Source: Streptomyces rubradiris
GTDB lineage: Bacteria; Actinomycetota; Actinomycetes; Streptomycetales; Streptomycetaceae
Direction: 5' to 3'
NCBI RefSeq assembly: GCF_016860525.1
Contig: NZ_BNEA01000015.1
Span: 868,001-932,000, forward strand
Length of the DNA stretch: 64,000 nt
Shown here piece by piece: positions 27,413-34,652 of this stretch. Position 1 is the first letter of the stretch, and every line of letters begins with the position of its first letter. A program made the translations under genes and the position numbers. The notes beneath the pieces were generated by a model. That model ran no database searches. It had not been told where the DNA came from and saw nothing but the letters and a program-made list of their open reading frames with translations.

Positions 27413-28582
27413 GTGGCGAAGCGGCCGACCTGCGATGTCGTGGTCGTCGGAGCCGGGATGACAGGCGCGGCCTGTGCGCTGTACGCCGCCCGGGCCGGCC
27501 TGAGGGTACGGGTGGTGGACCGGGGCTCGGTGGCCGGCGGCACCACCGGAGCGGGCGAGGGCAACCTGCTGGTCTCCGACAAGGAGCCGGGCCCGGAGCT
27601 GGAGCTGGCCCTGCTGTCGGCCCGGTTGTGGGCCGGGCTGGCCGCAGAGCTGGGCGCCGCGGTCGAGTACGAGCCCAAGGGCGGCCTGGTGGTCGCCCCC
27701 GTGCCCGGCGCGCTGGCCGCGCTGCGGGACCTCGCCGCCCGCCAGCGGTCCGCCGGCGTCATGGCCGTACCGGTGACGGCCGACCGACTCGCCGACTTCG
27801 AGCCGTACTTGGCGCCCGGGTTGGCGGGCGGGGTGCACTATCCGCAGGACGCCCAGGTCATGCCCGCGCTGGCCGCCGCCCACCTGCTGCGCGTCTCCGG
27901 GGCCCGGCTGCACCTCGGCCACACCGTGACCGGGGTGCTGCGCGCGGCGGGCGGCACGGTGTACGGCGTGCGCACCGACCGGGGGGACATCCACGCCCCG
28001 GCGGTGGTGAACGCGGCCGGCGTCCAAGGCGGCGAGCTCGCGGCGCTCGCCGGAGTCCGGCTGCCGGTGCTCCCCCGGCGCGGTTTCGTCCTGGTCACCG
28101 AGCCGCTGCCGCGCCGGGTGCGGCACAAGGTGTACGCCGCGGACTACGTGGCCGACGTGGCCAGCGACTCGGCCGGGCTGCGCACTTCGCCGGTGGTGGA
28201 GGGCACGGCGGCCGGGCCGGTGCTGATCGGCGCCACCCGGGAACGGGTGGGCTTCGACCGCTCGCTGTCGCTGCGCGCGGTCCGGGCGCTCGCCGCCGGG
28301 GCCGTCGGGCTGTTCCCGTTCCTCCGGCGGGTCCACGCGCTGCGGACGTACGCGGGCTTCCGGCCGTATCTGCCCGACCACCTGCCGGCGATCGGTCCCG
28401 ACCCCCGGGTGCCCGGCCTGTTCCACGCCTGCGGGCACGAGGGCGCCGGCATCGGACTCGCCCCGGCCACCGGACTGTCGATCGCGCGGGCGCTCACCGG
28501 GAAGGCGCCGGAGCTCGACCTCACGCCGTTCCGGCCGGAGCGGTTCGACACACAGGGAGTAAACGACGGTGAATCCCCTTGA
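27413..28582 (+). CDS. FAD-dependent D-amino acid dehydrogenase, D-hydroxyproline dehydrogenase beta-type subunit
   Basis: A 389-residue flavoprotein of the DAO/glycine-oxidase fold. The FAD-binding Rossmann motif VVVVGAGMTGAACALYAARA begins at residue 9 and the C-terminal FAD segment FHACGHEGAGIGLAPATG is near 340-357. With the two next genes it forms the three-subunit arrangement of D-hydroxyproline dehydrogenases (also seen in hydrogen cyanide synthase and opine oxidase): this subunit oxidises cis-4-hydroxy-D-proline to a pyrroline. It overlaps the next gene by 14 bp. Confidence 0.88.
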   Translation: MAKRPTCDVVVVGAGMTGAACALYAARAGLRVRVVDRGSVAGGTTGAGEGNLLVSDKEPGPELELALLSARLWAGLAAELGAAVEYEPKGGLVVAPVPGALAALRDLAARQRSAGVMAVPVTADRLADFEPYLAPGLAGGVHYPQDAQVMPALAAAHLLRVSGARLHLGHTVTGVLRAAGGTVYGVRTDRGDIHAPAVVNAAGVQGGELAALAGVRLPVLPRRGFVLVTEPLPRRVRHKVYAADYVADVASDSAGLRTSPVVEGTAAGPVLIGATRERVGFDRSLSLRAVRALAAGAVGLFPFLRRVHALRTYAGFRPYLPDHLPAIGPDPRVPGLFHACGHEGAGIGLAPATGLSIARALTGKAPELDLTPFRPERFDTQGVNDGESP

Positions 28583-28865
28583 GCCGGCGCGGGCCCGCCC
28601 GGCCCGCACCGCCACCTTCGACGGCCGGCCCCTGCGGGTGCTGCCCGGCCAGACGGTCGCGGCGGCGCTGTGGGCGGCGGGTGTGACGGCCTGGCGCGGC
28701 ACGCGGGGCAACGGCGAGCCGCGCGGGGTGTTCTGCGGCATCGGGGTGTGCTTCGACTGCCTGGTGACCGTCAACGGCCGTCCCGGCCAACGGGCTTGCC
28801 TGGTGCCGGTGCGCCCGGGGGACGAGATCCGCACCCAGCGGGGGACGGGCCACGGCGATGACTGA
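28569..28865 (+). CDS. (2Fe-2S) ferredoxin-like subunit of D-hydroxyproline dehydrogenase
   Basis: A 98-residue plant-type [2Fe-2S] protein. Cys56, Cys61, Cys64 and Cys77 in GVFCGIGVCFDC and RACLVP give the cluster-binding pattern. It corresponds to the small gamma subunit of three-component hydroxyproline dehydrogenase/HcnA-type complexes and passes electrons between the flavoprotein subunits. GTG 28569 lies inside the end of the previous gene and its stop overlaps the next start, so all three are translationally coupled. Confidence 0.9.
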   Translation: MNPLEPARARPARTATFDGRPLRVLPGQTVAAALWAAGVTAWRGTRGNGEPRGVFCGIGVCFDCLVTVNGRPGQRACLVPVRPGDEIRTQRGTGHGDD

Positions 28866-30255
28866 GCGGCCTCGGCTCGCCGTCGTCGGCGCGGGCCCGG
28901 CCGGGCTCGCCGCGGCCCTGACGGCCGCCGCACGGGGTGTCCGGGTGCTCCTGGTCGACGCGGCCGACCAGGCCGGCGGGCAGTTCTACCGGCAGCCGGC
29001 CGCCGGTCTCGGCGCTCGCCGGCCCCAGGCTCCGCACCCCCGGTGGCGCACCTGGGAGCGGCTGCGGACCGGCCTCGAACGGCACCGCGCGGCGGGCCGG
29101 ATCACGCACCTGACGGACCATCATGTGTGGTGCGTGTCAGGTCAGTCGGGCTCCGGCGGGTTCACCGTGCACGCGCTGCGCGGCCCCGGGCAGGAGGAGG
29201 GCGTCACCGTCCGCGCCGACGCGGTGCTCCTCGCCACCGGCGGCTATGAGCGGGTGCTGCCCTTCCCGGGCTGGACGCTGCCCGGGGTCGTCACGGCGGG
29301 CGGCGCGCAGGCCATGCTCAAGGGGCAGCTGGTGCTGCCCGGGCGGACGGCCGTGGTCGCCGGGACCGGGCCGCTGCTGCTGCCGGTGGCGGCCGGGTTC
29401 GCCGCGGCCGGTGCCCGGGTGGCGGCGCTGGTCGAGTCCGCCGGTCCGGCCGCGCTGCCGCGCCGGGCGCCCGCCCTGGCCGCGCGGCCGGGCACCCTCG
29501 CCGAGGGCGCCGGGTACGCGGTCCGGCTGCTGCGGCACAAGGTGCGCACCCTGATCCGGCACACGGTCCTGGCGGCGCACGGCACCGAGCGGCTGGAGGC
29601 GGTGACGGTGGCCGCGCTCGACCGGGCCGGACGCCCACGGCCCGGAACCGCCCGCCGGGTGCGCTGCGACACGCTCGCCGTGGGCCACGGACTGCTGCCG
29701 CACACCGACCTGGCCGAGACCCTCGGCTGCGCCCTGTCCGGCACCGCCGTACGGGTCGACGCCGAGCAGCGCACCGACGTGCCCGGCGTCTGGGCCGCCG
29801 GGGAGACCACCGGGGTGGGCGGCGCGGCGCTCGCGCTCGCCGAGGGGCACATCGCCGGGCAGTCGGCCGCCGCGCGGCTGTGCGGCACCGTCCCTGACCC
29901 GCGCCGCTGGGCCGCCGCCGACCGGGCCAGGGCGCGGGCGCGGGCGTTCGCCGCGGCCCTGGACGCGGTGTACGCCCCGCCGGCGGGCTGGGCGGACCGG
30001 CTGCCGGACGCGACGGTGGTGTGCCGCTGCGAGGAGGTCACCGCGGGGCGGGTGCGCGAGGCGGTCGGCACCCTGGGCGCCGGGGACGCGCGCACCGTGA
30101 AGCTGCTCACCCGGGCCGGGATGGGCTGGTGCCAGGGCCGGATGTGCGCGCCCGCGGTGGCCGGCCTGACGGGCTGCCCGCTCGGCCCCGGACGTCGGCC
30201 GTTCGCCCGGCCGGTACCGCTCGGCGTCCTGGCCGACCTGCCGGACACCGAGTAA
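28858..30255 (+). CDS. NAD(P)/FAD-binding subunit of D-hydroxyproline dehydrogenase with BFD-like domain
   Basis: A 465-residue pyridine nucleotide-disulfide-type flavoprotein. FAD motif VVGAGPAGLAAAL is at 9-21, a second Rossmann motif VVAGTGPLLLPVAAGFA near 162-178, and a C-terminal BFD-like [2Fe-2S] region has Cys389, Cys391, Cys425 and Cys430 (VCRCEEV; GWCQGRMC). This is the HcnB-like alpha subunit of the hydroxyproline dehydrogenase complex. Overlap of 8 bp with the preceding gene supports one complex. Confidence 0.9.
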   Translation: MTERPRLAVVGAGPAGLAAALTAAARGVRVLLVDAADQAGGQFYRQPAAGLGARRPQAPHPRWRTWERLRTGLERHRAAGRITHLTDHHVWCVSGQSGSGGFTVHALRGPGQEEGVTVRADAVLLATGGYERVLPFPGWTLPGVVTAGGAQAMLKGQLVLPGRTAVVAGTGPLLLPVAAGFAAAGARVAALVESAGPAALPRRAPALAARPGTLAEGAGYAVRLLRHKVRTLIRHTVLAAHGTERLEAVTVAALDRAGRPRPGTARRVRCDTLAVGHGLLPHTDLAETLGCALSGTAVRVDAEQRTDVPGVWAAGETTGVGGAALALAEGHIAGQSAAARLCGTVPDPRRWAAADRARARARAFAAALDAVYAPPAGWADRLPDATVVCRCEEVTAGRVREAVGTLGAGDARTVKLLTRAGMGWCQGRMCAPAVAGLTGCPLGPGRRPFARPVPLGVLADLPDTE

Positions 30256-30321
30256 GCCGTGCCCAACAGTGCAATATCACACCTCACTACAGCGGTTACC
30301 TGCCGGGATTGGGGACTTCCG

Positions 30322-31218
30322 ATGTCCGATCTACCGCACCGCCCCTGGCGCGGCGTCCTCGTCGCCACCGCCCTCCCCTTCCGCGACGACCTCTCGGTCG
30401 ATTACGACCGTTACGCCGAGCACTGCGCCTGGCTCGTCGCCAGCGGCTGCGACGGCGTCGTACCGAACGGCTCGCTCGGCGAGTACCAGGTGCTCACCCC
30501 CGAGGAGCGGGCCCGGGTGGTGGAGACCGCCGTGGCCGCGGTCGGCGGACAGCGGGTGATGCCGGGCGTGGCCGCGTACGGCCCCACGGAGGCCCGCCGC
30601 TGGGCCGAGCAGGCCGGCGCGGCCGGCTGCGCGGCGGTGATGCTGCTGCCGCCCAACGCCTACCGCGCCGACGAGCGTTCCGTCCTCGCCCACTACGCGG
30701 AGGTCGCCCGGGCCGGCCTGCCGGTGGTGGCGTACAACAACCCGGTCGACACCAAGGTCGACCTGGTGCCCGAACTCCTCGCCCGGCTGCACGGCGAAGG
30801 GCTGGTGCAGGCCGTCAAGGAGTTCTCCGGCGATGTGCGCCGCGCCTGGCGGATCGCCGAACTCGCTCCGGAACTGGACCTGTTGGCGGGGGCCGACGAC
30901 GTGCTGCTGGAGCTGGTGGTGGCCGGCGCCAAGGGCTGGGTGGCCGGCTACCCCAACGCGCTGCCCCGCGCCTCGGTGGAGCTGTACCGCGCGGCCGTGT
31001 CCGGTGACCCGACCACGGCGCTGCCCCTGTACCGGCAGCTGCATCCGCTGCTGCGCTGGGACTCCAGGACGGAGTTCGTCCAGGCGATCAAGCTCTCCAT
31101 GGACCTCGCCGGACGGTACGGCGGCCCGGTGCGCCCGCCGCGGATGCCGCTGCTGCCCGAGCAGGCGGCCGCGGTCCGCGCGGCCACTGGGAAGGCCCTG
31201 GCCGCGGGACCGGCCTGA
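30322..31218 (+). CDS. DapA-family lyase, probable 1-pyrroline-4-hydroxy-2-carboxylate deaminase
   Basis: A 298-residue member of the dihydrodipicolinate synthase/N-acetylneuraminate lyase family. Schiff-base Lys166 (QAVKEFSGD) and Tyr138 (VVAYNNPV) are in place, and GVVPNGSLGEYQVLT replaces the usual GTTGE loop. Beside hydroxyproline dehydrogenase and epimerase genes it most likely deaminates and dehydrates pyrroline-4-hydroxy-2-carboxylate to 2-oxoglutarate semialdehyde. ATG 30322 fits the family N-terminus; a GTG at 30259 would add a non-conserved extension. The dehydrogenase for the final step is not in this window. Confidence 0.88.
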   Translation: MSDLPHRPWRGVLVATALPFRDDLSVDYDRYAEHCAWLVASGCDGVVPNGSLGEYQVLTPEERARVVETAVAAVGGQRVMPGVAAYGPTEARRWAEQAGAAGCAAVMLLPPNAYRADERSVLAHYAEVARAGLPVVAYNNPVDTKVDLVPELLARLHGEGLVQAVKEFSGDVRRAWRIAELAPELDLLAGADDVLLELVVAGAKGWVAGYPNALPRASVELYRAAVSGDPTTALPLYRQLHPLLRWDSRTEFVQAIKLSMDLAGRYGGPVRPPRMPLLPEQAAAVRAATGKALAAGPA

Positions 31219-31242
31219 CCACCGGGAAGAGGAGACCGGAAG

Positions 31243-32244
31243 ATGCGCAGCAAACTCGTCCTGCACGCCGTCGACTCGCACACCGAGGGCATGCCGACCC
31301 GGGTGATCACCGGCGGGATCGGCACCGTGCCCGGCGCGACGATGAACGAACGGCGGCTGTACTTCCGCGCACACCGCGACCACGTCAAGCGGTTGCTGAT
31401 GAACGAACCGCGCGGCCACTCCGCGATGAGCGGCGCCGTCCTGCAACCGCCGGCCCGCTCCGACTGCGACTGGGGCGTCATCTACATCGAGGTCTCCGGC
31501 TACCTGCCGATGTGCGGGCACGGGACGATCGGGGTGGCCACCGTCCTGGTCGAGACCGGCATGGTGGAGGTCACCGAGCCGGTGACCACCATCCGGCTGG
31601 ACACCCCGGCGGGGGTCGTGGTCGCCGAGGTCGCGGTGGCGGACGGCGCCGCCCGGAGCGTGACCCTGCACAACGTGCCGTCGTTCGCCGCCGGGCTGGA
31701 CCGCGAAGTCACCCTGCCGGGCGGCCGGACCGTCCGCTACGACCTCGCCTACGGCGGCAACTTCTACGCCATCCTGCCCATCGACGCCCTCGGGCTGCCC
31801 TTCGACCGCGCCCGCAAGGACGACATCCTGGCGGCGGGGCTGGCGCTGATGCGGGCGGTCGACGAGCAGGACGAGCCGGTCCATCCGCAGGACCCGTCCA
31901 TCCGCGGCTGCCACCACGTCCACCTGTACGCGCCCGGCGCCACGGCCCGGCACTCCCGGCACGCCATGGTCATCCACCCGGGCTGGTTCGACCGCTCCCC
32001 CTGCGGCACGGGCACCTGCGCGCGCATGGCACAGCTGCACGCCCGCGGGGAACTCCCGCTGCGCACCGAGTTCGTGAACGAGTCCTTCATCGGCACCCGG
32101 TTCACCGGGCGGCTGCTGGGCACGACCGAGGTCGCCGGGGTGCCGGCCGTGCTGCCCAGCTTCACCGGCCGCGCGTGGATCACCGGCACGGCACAGTACC
32201 TGCTGGACCCGGACGACCCGTTCCCCGAGGGGTTCGTCCTGTAG
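31243..32244 (+). CDS. 4-hydroxyproline 2-epimerase (proline racemase family)
   Basis: A 333-residue cofactor-free epimerase that converts trans-4-hydroxy-L-proline to cis-4-hydroxy-D-proline. Both catalytic thiols are present: Cys91 in MCGHGTIG and Cys254 in SPCGTGTCARMA, which separates it from the Cys/Thr dehydratases of the family. DSHTEGMPTR near the start is the usual substrate-binding segment. GAAGAGGAG precedes ATG 31243. It feeds the D-hydroxyproline dehydrogenase encoded upstream in the same operon. Confidence 0.95.
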   Translation: MRSKLVLHAVDSHTEGMPTRVITGGIGTVPGATMNERRLYFRAHRDHVKRLLMNEPRGHSAMSGAVLQPPARSDCDWGVIYIEVSGYLPMCGHGTIGVATVLVETGMVEVTEPVTTIRLDTPAGVVVAEVAVADGAARSVTLHNVPSFAAGLDREVTLPGGRTVRYDLAYGGNFYAILPIDALGLPFDRARKDDILAAGLALMRAVDEQDEPVHPQDPSIRGCHHVHLYAPGATARHSRHAMVIHPGWFDRSPCGTGTCARMAQLHARGELPLRTEFVNESFIGTRFTGRLLGTTEVAGVPAVLPSFTGRAWITGTAQYLLDPDDPFPEGFVL

Positions 32245-32257
32245 CGCCCCGGGCTCC

Positions 32258-32430
32258 GCCACCGTCCCGGCCCCTGACGCCTCCACCGCCCCGGGGCTCC
32301 CCACACGGTCCCTTCGGCTCCTCCACCACCCCGGCCTCTTCCCCCACCATCCCCTTCGGCCCACCCACCGTCCCGGCCCCTCCCCCCACCGTCCCCTCGG
32401 CGCCTGCGCCGCCCCCGGCCTCCTCTACAC
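32258..32430 (+). repeat. C-rich degenerate repeat tract before the GntR gene
   Basis: About 170 bp with strong pyrimidine bias on the plus strand. CCACCGTCCCGGCCCCT occurs twice (32259-32275 and 32365-32381) with several partial copies between. No gene or hairpin explains it. Confidence 0.45.
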
Positions 32431-32431
32431 T
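32426..32431 (+). promoter_or_regulatory. TACACT -10 element, likely leaderless GntR transcript
   Basis: TACACT fits the Streptomyces -10 pattern and lies seven bases before GTG 32439, with no ribosome site between, which suggests transcription starts at the start codon. Confidence 0.4.
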
Positions 32432-32438
32432 CACCCCG

Positions 32439-33131
32439 GTGATGCGTGACATGGCACAGAACACGCGCAACGCGGAGCTGTCCGCCCTCCCCCGGCTCGG
32501 CGGGCGGCGCAGCTACCGCGAGCGGGTCGCGGACGCCCTGCGCGCCGCGCTGATCGCGGGCGAGCTGCGGCCGGGCGAGGTGTACTCGGCGCCCTCGCTG
32601 GCCGCCCGGTTCGGCGTCTCGGCGACGCCGGTCCGGGAGGCGATGCTCGACCTGGCCAAGGAGGGGCTGGTCGACACCGTGCCCAACAAGGGGTTCCGGG
32701 TCACCGTCGTCTCCGACCGGCAGCTGGACGAGTACACGCAGATCCGGGCGCTCATCGAGATCCCGACCGTGGCGGCCCTGGCCCGCACCGCCGACCGGGT
32801 CTCGCTGGAGGCGCTGCGCCCGGCGGCCCGGGAGATCGTCGCCGCCGCCGCGGCGGGCGACCTGATCGCCTACGTCGAGGCGGACACCCGCTTCCACCTC
32901 GGCCTGCTCGCCCTCGCGGGCAACGCGCACCTGGTCGAGGTCGTCGCCGACCTGCGGGGGCGCTCCCGGCTGTACGGGCTGACCGCGCTGGTCCAGGCGG
33001 GCCGGCTGCTCGCCTCCGCCGAGGAGCACCTGGAACTGCTGGACGCCCTGCTGGAGCGCGACGAGCGGGCCGTCCACGCGATCATGACCCGGCATCTGGG
33101 CCATGTGCGCGGGCTGTGGGCGGCGGACTGA
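32439..33131 (+). CDS. GntR-family regulator (FadR/FCD type) of the hydroxyproline operon
   Basis: A 230-residue regulator. The winged helix (RERVADALRAALIAGELRPG; LAARFGVSATPVREAMLDLA) occupies about 25-90 and a helical FCD ligand domain the rest, with metal-binding residues likely in EADTRFHLGLL and AIMTRHLGHV. It probably senses a hydroxyproline pathway compound and controls the upstream catabolic genes and the permease now 16 kb away. The start is GTG 32439 or the adjacent ATG 32442. Its last 535 bp are duplicated at 48880. Confidence 0.9.
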   Translation: MMRDMAQNTRNAELSALPRLGGRRSYRERVADALRAALIAGELRPGEVYSAPSLAARFGVSATPVREAMLDLAKEGLVDTVPNKGFRVTVVSDRQLDEYTQIRALIEIPTVAALARTADRVSLEALRPAAREIVAAAAAGDLIAYVEADTRFHLGLLALAGNAHLVEVVADLRGRSRLYGLTALVQAGRLLASAEEHLELLDALLERDERAVHAIMTRHLGHVRGLWAAD

Positions 33132-33168
33132 CCGCGGCCGGCACCGGACATCTGGCGGCGGGAGGTCC
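32597..33168 (+). repeat. 572-bp direct repeat, left copy (GntR 3' part plus downstream)
   Basis: Identical to 48880-49451 except at 32754 (A here, G there) and 32963 (C here, T there). The right copy continues into the ancestral downstream sequence of the permease. The pair brackets the island at 33169-48879. Confidence 0.95.
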
Positions 33169-33589
33169 ACACCTGGCGACCGGCTAACAGCACGTCGTCG
33201 GGCGCCCACACCGTATGCAGCAGCACGAGCCCATCGAATAACTCCCCGGCGGCCTCCTCCGCGTACGGCCCCCACCGCTCCACGGCAGACAGCACCGGCG
33301 TCTCCGCAGGCACCAGCACGTCCTGGACCCGCTGCACAGCCCTCTGGGTCAGGAAGAGATCGTGGGGAACTCCGTAGTCGGCGTGACGGCCAGCCACTGC
33401 CTCCCAGCCCGTGAGCAGCCACCCGCCGGCCTCCACCTGCCACAGCAGCCGGGGCGCGACGGCCGCCTCCCGGCGCAGGGAGAGAGCCTGCGCACGGTCG
33501 GCGCGGTCGCCCTTGACAAACACGGGCTCGGTTGACATGGCGAGTATGACGGCGACAGCGCTCCGGCCGGTCGCGACCTGACGGAGCAT
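33169..33589 (-). pseudogene. Truncated kinase-like (aminoglycoside phosphotransferase-related) gene
   Basis: About 140 codons resembling a Streptomyces phosphotransferase-like family: FVKGDRADRAQALSLRREAAV, PRLLWQVEAGGWLLTGWEAVAGRHADY. The frame stays protein-like up to LLAGRQVW and then runs straight into the antisense of the GntR repeat, so the C-terminal half with the catalytic HGD/DFD motifs is missing. The break coincides with the island's left junction. Start (33589, or 33538) is not supported by a ribosome site. Last gene of the minus-strand operon that begins at 37003. Confidence 0.7.
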
Positions 33590-33621
33590 GCGGACGGGCC
33601 AGGGCCCACTCTCCCCAGACG

Positions 33622-33948
33622 TCAGCTCCGCTCGGGCAGCACCCGGTCAACGAGATGGTCGAGATGCGTAGTGAACAGTTTCTCCGCGTCCGGCGTGATG
33701 GTGCGCAGCGCGACGAGCGTGCTCACGGCAACGTCGATGAGTTCCTTCTCCACGTCCTCCCAGGTGTGGGAGGCGCCCTTGCGTGGGTTCGTGCCCAGCG
33801 CGCCGTGAACCGCCTCGGCGACCTCCCCCATCTCCTCGGAGATCTTCAGTACTCGCAGCAGCCGCACGTCACTGCCCGACGCCGACGGCGTCTCCTCGTC
33901 CAGCCACTGGCACAGGCGGTCGATCCGCTGCCAGGTATGAGCGTCCAT
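33622..33948 (-). CDS. MazG-like nucleotide pyrophosphohydrolase family protein
   Basis: A 108-residue all-alpha protein with the MazG-type metal motif in KISEEMGEVAEAVHGALG (about 36-53) and a second acidic helix ELIDVAVSTLVAL. The family hydrolyses (d)NTPs to monophosphates. AAGGAG seven bases before ATG 33948 fixes the start. It follows the dTMP-kinase-like gene by 44 bp in the same operon, which fits a role in trimming or recycling a nucleotide product. Confidence 0.85.
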   Translation of the reverse strand: MDAHTWQRIDRLCQWLDEETPSASGSDVRLLRVLKISEEMGEVAEAVHGALGTNPRKGASHTWEDVEKELIDVAVSTLVALRTITPDAEKLFTTHLDHLVDRVLPERS

Positions 33949-33992
33949 GGGGTTCTCCTTGCTTGTCGTGCTGAGCTGTGCCGGCTGTCCGC

Positions 33993-34652
33993 TCAGGGTT
34001 CCTGAGGGGGCGGGGCAGCGGCTGCGGGATCTGACGGTAGTGAGAGGACAGGAAGCGCGTCGGTGATTCGACGCGCGACCTCCGATGGAGGTATCTCAGT
34101 GCTGTCGATTACGAGCACCCGGGACCCAAGATCTTCGAGCATGGTCGCCGCGTCGCGGTACAGCTCAACCTCGCGTATGGGCGCTGTGGGGTCGGCCCGG
34201 AAGCGGTGGGTGACGCCGGCGCGAGCGATCCGGTCTCGGATGGCGGCTGGGGAAGCGGTGAGGATCACCGCCAGGTCCGGGTGAGGCGCGTAGTCGTTGA
34301 GCAGCATCAGGAAGTCCATCGGGACACCGTCGAGCCGCTGGAGGACGAGGGTCGATGCCAGGTACCGGTCGGAGATCAGCAGCTCACCGCGGCTGAGTGC
34401 GGGGCCGATGGTCGTTTCGACGTGCCTGTACCGGGCGGCTGCTACGAGGCAGGCCAGGGTCAGGCCGTGAAGCCGGCCGCCGTGTGTCCGGGTGAAGTCT
34501 CCGAGGAAGTCACCGCGGGGCGGCTCGACCGTCCACTGGGCAGCCACGCCCCGCTCGGAGAGCAGGGTCTGCAGTTCCCGGATCGTGGTGGACTTGCCCA
34601 CGCCGCTCGGGCCGTCGACCGAGACGAAGAACCCTCTACGGCCCCCGGTCAT
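33993..34652 (-). CDS. dTMP kinase-like P-loop nucleotide kinase
   Basis: A 219-residue P-loop kinase. GPSGVGKS at 14-21 binds ATP; ELLISDRYLASTLVLQRLDG holds the DRY motif of thymidylate kinases; AGVTHRFRADPTAP resembles a lid region. Only moderately similar to housekeeping Tmk, and a streptomycete would have its own tmk elsewhere, so a modified (deoxy)nucleotide is a likely substrate. ATG 34652 overlaps the radical SAM stop as ATGA, so the two are coupled. Confidence 0.82.
   Translation of the reverse strand: MTGGRRGFFVSVDGPSGVGKSTTIRELQTLLSERGVAAQWTVEPPRGDFLGDFTRTHGGRLHGLTLACLVAAARYRHVETTIGPALSRGELLISDRYLASTLVLQRLDGVPMDFLMLLNDYAPHPDLAVILTASPAAIRDRIARAGVTHRFRADPTAPIREVELYRDAATMLEDLGSRVLVIDSTEIPPSEVARRITDALPVLSLPSDPAAAAPPPQEP

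Noticed and set aside
30259..30321. Earlier GTG start for the DapA-family gene
   Set aside because: Adds 21 residues not typical of the family and lacks a ribosome site.
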